Source: Pseudomonadota bacterium
GTDB taxonomy: Bacteria; Pseudomonadota; Gammaproteobacteria; Steroidobacterales; Steroidobacteraceae
Assembly: GCA_023428645.1 (NCBI GenBank)
Contig: JAEYXD010000106.1
Span: 1 to 31,037, forward strand
DNA: 31,037 nt
Reading direction: 5' to 3'
The position numbers and the translations under genes are program-made. This document shows, in pieces, positions 27,384 through 31,037 of the stretch (position 1 is the first letter of the stretch; each line of letters starts with the position of its first letter). The notes below the pieces were generated by a model. That model was not told the origin of the DNA. It made no database searches and was given only the letters and a program-made list of their open reading frames with translations.

Positions 27384-29108
27384 TCAGAATCGATAGCCGC
27401 CGGAGAGCCACACCTGATAGTCGCGGTCAGGGCCGCTCACGCTTGCTTCCGAACCGCGAAACGCGAGCGTCGCCGCGAGCGACCAGCCTTGCTGCTGATT
27501 CCAGTCGAAGCCCGTGCCGTAACCATCGAGCGTGCGAGTCATGGCGGCGTCCTGCCACGGTCGCGCATCGGCGCGAACCCGGCCGCGATCGTAGAACGCG
27601 ATGAGCTCGGTCGTGCCGCCGAACGGGCCGAAGAACACGCGCCGCACCTCGGCGGAGGCGAGATAACCCCGATCGCCGGCTGCTTCGCCAACCGCGTACG
27701 CGCGCACGGCGTTTGGTCCGCCGAGATAGAACTTCTCCGAGGAATCCAGATTGCGGTCGGCGATCTGGCCGGTCGCCTTCACGTACAGACTCCAACGGTC
27801 CGTGAGCTGCTGCGAGCGCGACAGCCAGTACGAGATCTTGTCGAAGTGCCCATCGGTGCGCACGGTGGCGGCATCGATCGCGGCGGACAGCGGCTCGCGA
27901 ATCTCCAGCTCACCCGCGGTGTAGCCGAGCGACAGGCGATTGATGGCGAGCCTGCCGAGCCATGCGTCGTTGAGCGCGCCATCGAGTGTCGCCGTATACG
28001 TCGTGGCGACACGCTCGTTCGTGATCGCCGCCATCGTCACGTCGTCCTCGATGGACTTGTACGCGTATGTGACGCGGGCGCCAAGGCTGCGCCGCGAATC
28101 GCGAAACAGTGAATGCGCCAGGCCGATCTCGCCGCCAAGCGTGTCGCCTTCGGCGCCGAGCGCCGCGAAATCCTCCCGCAGCTCGTAATCCATGCGGTAG
28201 ACGGAGACGAACGCCCGCGTGCCGCGATAGTTGATCGGCGCGTCGTAACCCAGGCTCGCGTAGGTGCTGCCGGCGGAATACGCGCCCTGGAAATTGGCTT
28301 GATCGCCGATACCGAACGGATTCGCGTAAGCCGCGGTGAGCGTGGCGCGCTCGCGGCCGACGTAACGTCCGCCGTGATTCGTCGCGTCGATCGAGCCTCT
28401 GAAACGGCGCGTCGGCTCGACGTTGAGCACGACGTCGGAGCTGCCCACGTCGCGCCCCGGCTGCAACTCGCCGCGCACGCGGATGCCCGGCAAATCGGCG
28501 AGCCGCAGCATGCCGCGCTCGAGCGGCGCTTCTCGAATCAAGCCGCCGGCGCACGTGCCGTCGCAGGCCGAGCGCTCGAGGGTGCCGCGCAGCCTGTGCT
28601 CCGAGAGGTTCGACGCATTCCGCACGCGCACTTCGCCGAAGCGCCCTTCGAGAATGTCGAAGCGGACGATGCCGCTGCGGATCTCCTGATAGGGAAGATA
28701 AGCCCGGGCAACCATGTAACCCCGATCGCGGTAGTGCCGGGTGATGCGCATCGCGACCTGCTCGAGCTGGCTCAGCGTCATGCTGCCGATCTGCTGCGAA
28801 ATCAGCGCCAGCAGCGTCTCGTCGGGGAATACCGTGTTGCCGCTGAGCTGGTAGCCGCGCACGTCGATGCGGGTTTGGGAGAGCGCGGTGGATTCGGGCG
28901 TCAAGTCGGCATCGCGCACGGCCACATCCGGTGAGGTCGGAACAGGTGCTTGCGGCCGGCGCTGAGCCGGATCGCGTTCCAGCTCCTGCAATATCTGTCC
29001 GCTGTCGGGCCGCGGTGGAGGCGGCGTCTGCGCCGCGCAATCCATGCCGAACGCAGCCAGCAACACCGTGCCGTAAGCAAGGTTCTGTCTGTTCGAGCTC
29101 GCTCGCAT
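27384..29108 (-). CDS. TpsB-type outer-membrane transporter (FhaC/ShlB/HecB family)
   Basis: A 574-residue TpsB pore. After a signal peptide (ends DCAAQ, about 26) comes a Pro-rich stretch with QILQELERDP. Then POTRA modules (about 80-235) include DVRGYQLSGNTVFPDETL and YLPYQEIRSGIVRFDILEGRFG. The rest is a 16-stranded-type beta-barrel ending in GGYRF, with the terminal Phe expected for BAM recognition. The L6 hairpin motif is VRAY (468-471) in LGGPNAVRAYAVGEAAGD, where FhaC has VRGY. TpsB proteins recognise the TPS domain of their partner and export it, here almost certainly the giant exoprotein. It is separated from its substrate gene by the convergent regulator and the Skp-like gene, rather than forming a compact tpsBA pair. 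Two Cys (in SACDGTCAGG) lie in the POTRA region. Confidence 0.95.
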   Translation of the reverse strand: MRASSNRQNLAYGTVLLAAFGMDCAAQTPPPPRPDSGQILQELERDPAQRRPQAPVPTSPDVAVRDADLTPESTALSQTRIDVRGYQLSGNTVFPDETLLALISQQIGSMTLSQLEQVAMRITRHYRDRGYMVARAYLPYQEIRSGIVRFDILEGRFGEVRVRNASNLSEHRLRGTLERSACDGTCAGGLIREAPLERGMLRLADLPGIRVRGELQPGRDVGSSDVVLNVEPTRRFRGSIDATNHGGRYVGRERATLTAAYANPFGIGDQANFQGAYSAGSTYASLGYDAPINYRGTRAFVSVYRMDYELREDFAALGAEGDTLGGEIGLAHSLFRDSRRSLGARVTYAYKSIEDDVTMAAITNERVATTYTATLDGALNDAWLGRLAINRLSLGYTAGELEIREPLSAAIDAATVRTDGHFDKISYWLSRSQQLTDRWSLYVKATGQIADRNLDSSEKFYLGGPNAVRAYAVGEAAGDRGYLASAEVRRVFFGPFGGTTELIAFYDRGRVRADARPWQDAAMTRTLDGYGTGFDWNQQQGWSLAATLAFRGSEASVSGPDRDYQVWLSGGYRF

Positions 29109-29188
29109 GCTGTCATCTCATCATTGAGCCCGCGCACAGCGCGTCGTCTGACGACCGGTCGTTGCTGCCTTGGCCGCGCGGCATGCGC

Positions 29189-31037
29189 TTACAGTTTCCG
29201 CACGAGGCCGAGCATCACGACCGAAGCTTCGTCGTCGTTCGTCGTGTAGCGATCCCAGGATGCGCGCATGCGCCACTTGGAGTTGATGTTCACTTCGAGC
29301 CCGGCGCCGTACACGGTGTCGACGCCGTCGACATCGTAGGTCGTCGCGGTGCCGTCGACGGCCACGACCTTGTATTCGCTGCCCCAGCGCCATGCGCCGC
29401 CGCGGATCATCAAGCGAACTCGTGAGGCGAAGGTGTAGCTCGCGACGGCGTGCAGCTCGACGCCGTTGCCCGAGCTCGGCAGCAAGTCGCGCACGTCGTA
29501 GAAGTTCGTCGTGCCGAGACCCGTGATGCGGGTAGACACGTCACCGAGGTCGACGTAACCGCCTTCCACCGCGAACCAGCGATTGATCCGATAGCCGCCG
29601 AAGAGTCGCCACGCGGTTCGCGTACTGTCCCTCACGGTGGCGATGCCCGTGATGTCGTACGCGGCCAGCGCCGCATTGACGTCCGCGGTGCCGACATCCG
29701 TCGAGGCGCGTCCTCCTTGCGCCCCGGCATACCAGCCTTGTTCCGCGCGCGCCTGCGTGCTGACCAGGCATACGAGCAGCGCGGCCGACGCGAAACCGCG
29801 AGCGTGGCGGCGGATTGCGAACAGGAGCAGTGCGCCGAGGGATAGCCATTCGAACGCGCCGCCGCCGCCGCGGCTGGTGACGACGACATCGCCTTGCGGC
29901 ACGAAGGTCACATCGAGCATGCAGGCTGCCGTGATTGCGTCGCTGACGAACGTGTTGCCTTCGAGCGTGCCGCTGCAGCCGGTGGCGCTCTGCACGGCGA
30001 AGCCGATGGCGGGCGACAGCTCGAAGGTGACCTGCTGTCCGTGCGTGACCTGAGTCTGCGTCGGCGTGACCGTGCCGGTGCCCACGGCGCTCGCGCTCAC
30101 GGTGTAAACGTTTCGCGTGAAGCTCGCCGTCACCGCGCATGCGGCCATGACCGGGCCGGTCCGATACCGCGTGCCTTCGAGCGTGCCGTCGCAGCCGGTG
30201 ACGCTTTCGATGCCGTAGCCCACGTGCGGCAGCACGGTGAAGGTTCTGGACGCGCCCTCCGGCACCGATGCATCGACGGGACTGATCGCTCCACCTTCGC
30301 CAGCGCTCGCGGTCACGCTGTGGAGGATGCGAGTGAACTTGGCCGTGATATCGCAGGCACCGCTGATCGGCGCCGTCGTATAAGTGTCGTCGCGCAACGT
30401 GCCGTCGCAGCCCTCGACCACGCTGATGTAATAGCCGGCGTCGGGCGTCACGGTGAAGACGGGTGTCGAGCCATGGTCCGCGGTCAAGCTCGCCGGGCTG
30501 ATCGAGCCGCCGCCTTCCGCCGTTGCGGTCACCGGGTAGTGGTTCAGCGAGTACTTCGCCGACACGGTACAACTGCCGAGCACGGCGTCGATCGTGTAGA
30601 CGTCCTCAATGAGCGTGCCGTCGCAGCCGGTCGCTTCCTGAATGCTATAGCCGACGTCTGGCGTGAGCGTGAGGCTCACTGGCGAACCGTGCGATACCGC
30701 GACGTTGTCCGGCGTGATCGTCCCTTGGCCCGCCGCGACGACGGCGTCGACGAAGTACGTGTTCAGCGTGAAGGCCACCGCGACGGTGCACGCGCCCGTG
30801 GCCGGCGCGGTGGTGTACGTGTTGCCGCTGAGCGTGCCGTCGCAGCCGGAGACGGCGACGATGTTGAAGCCGGGATCAGGCGTCAGGGTGAAGGTCGCGG
30901 AGGTGCCATGCGGCACGACGGTGTGAGCGGGACTGACGGATCCGCCAGGCCCCGCGGAGGTGCTCACCGTGTAGTGATTGAGCGAGAAGGTGGCGCTCAC
31001 CGTGCACGCGCCGACGATCGCGCCGGTCGTGTACGTG
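29189..31037 (-). CDS. InlB-like repeat / GlyGly-CTERM-like / OmpA-like barrel fusion protein (5' end outside window)
   Basis: The frame is open to the window edge, so the start is missing; at least 615 codons are visible. In order they encode five complete and one partial InlB-like (Flg_new_2-type) repeat of about 72 residues, each with GCDGTL (GCSGTL in the last) and a second Cys near ACTV; then GGGG (29858-29869), a hydrophobic segment AFEWLSLGALLLFAI and RRHAR (29798-29812), which resembles a GlyGly-CTERM sorting tail; then a second signal-like segment GFASAALLVCLVSTQARA (29744-29797); then a 184-residue OmpA-like beta-barrel (EQGWYAGAQGG onward, with AWRLFGGYRINRWFAVEGGYVDLG). No in-frame ATG/GTG/TTG occurs near the junction, so the two halves are one reading frame. 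The stop is 80 bp before the tpsB start on the same strand. Confidence 0.82.
   Translation of the reverse strand, partial: TYTTGAIVGACTVSATFSLNHYTVSTSAGPGGSVSPAHTVVPHGTSATFTLTPDPGFNIVAVSGCDGTLSGNTYTTAPATGACTVAVAFTLNTYFVDAVVAAGQGTITPDNVAVSHGSPVSLTLTPDVGYSIQEATGCDGTLIEDVYTIDAVLGSCTVSAKYSLNHYPVTATAEGGGSISPASLTADHGSTPVFTVTPDAGYYISVVEGCDGTLRDDTYTTAPISGACDITAKFTRILHSVTASAGEGGAISPVDASVPEGASRTFTVLPHVGYGIESVTGCDGTLEGTRYRTGPVMAACAVTASFTRNVYTVSASAVGTGTVTPTQTQVTHGQQVTFELSPAIGFAVQSATGCSGTLEGNTFVSDAITAACMLDVTFVPQGDVVVTSRGGGGAFEWLSLGALLLFAIRRHARGFASAALLVCLVSTQARAEQGWYAGAQGGRASTDVGTADVNAALAAYDITGIATVRDSTRTAWRLFGGYRINRWFAVEGGYVDLGDVSTRITGLGTTNFYDVRDLLPSSGNGVELHAVASYTFASRVRLMIRGGAWRWGSEYKVVAVDGTATTYDVDGVDTVYGAGLEVNINSKWRMRASWDRYTTNDDEASVVMLGLVRKL
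29905..31037 (-). repeat. Tandem InlB-like repeats
   Basis: Five complete units and part of a sixth, about 72 residues each. Most show a start like LNHYTVSASA, a middle GxVSP, and GTLxxxTYTT followed by GACTVxAxF. Paired cysteines in each unit (GCDGT and AC) suggest intra-repeat disulfides. Confidence 0.8.

Noticed and set aside
31000..31037. GTG at 31000 as the start of the InlB-repeat protein
   Set aside because: Codons before it continue the repeat consensus (TYTTGAIVGACTV) to the window edge, so the true start lies outside.

Overview
This is high-GC DNA from a Gram-negative bacterium, most likely a gammaproteobacterium. The central block has the order ssrA - smpB / ratA - rnfH / bamE / fur, which is a gammaproteobacterial housekeeping arrangement. 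The tmRNA tag reads ANEDNYALAA, close to the E. coli tag. The GC content, the tannase relic and the TPS/MBG adhesin would suit a soil or freshwater lineage such as the Steroidobacter/Nevskia/Xanthomonas side of the class, but that placement is inference.

Layout. (1) 1-4.3 kb is miscellaneous: the end of a copper type II monooxygenase-like protein, a small PspC-domain membrane protein, a coiled-coil protein of unknown function, a heavily decayed tannase/feruloyl esterase pseudogene, a class A (PAP2-type) acid phosphatase and a SnoaL-like protein. (2) 4.4-7.1 kb is a minus-strand DNA-repair operon: a radical SAM protein, then a DUF4130-type domain protein, then a UdgX uracil-DNA glycosylase. 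The last two look like one fused gene split by a one-base shift at a C6 run. (3) 7.2-9.9 kb is housekeeping: tmRNA, SmpB, RatA, RnfH, BamE and Fur. (4) 10.3-31 kb is a cell-surface locus.

The surface locus is the most interesting part. It holds a giant (about 4,800 residue) two-partner-secretion exoprotein and its FhaC/ShlB-type outer-membrane transporter. A Skp/OmpH-like periplasmic chaperone gene lies directly upstream of the exoprotein. Two paralogous NarL/LuxR-type response regulators flank it, with an identical 13-residue stretch in their HTH domains and no adjacent kinase. The exoprotein is built in order from a signal peptide, a TPS domain, a very long beta-helix with four supra-repeats, ten MBG (YGxDDP) units, thirteen YDG units and a C-terminal tail. 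The tail carries the only two cysteines of the mature chain, which recalls the HMW1 surface-tethering loop. Upstream of the transporter is an unusual open frame that joins InlB-like repeats, a GlyGly-CTERM-like sorting tail, a second signal-peptide-like segment and an OmpA-like beta-barrel with no internal stop. It may encode a self-processing polyprotein.

Proposed working model (inference): the response regulators control expression; the Skp-like protein escorts the unfolded exoprotein and/or the barrel proteins through the periplasm; the TpsB pore exports the exoprotein from its N-terminal TPS domain; and the C-terminal cysteine pair keeps it on the cell surface. The InlB/OmpA-like product would be a further envelope component. 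Antisense ORFs of up to 1,418 codons across the exoprotein gene are composition artefacts.
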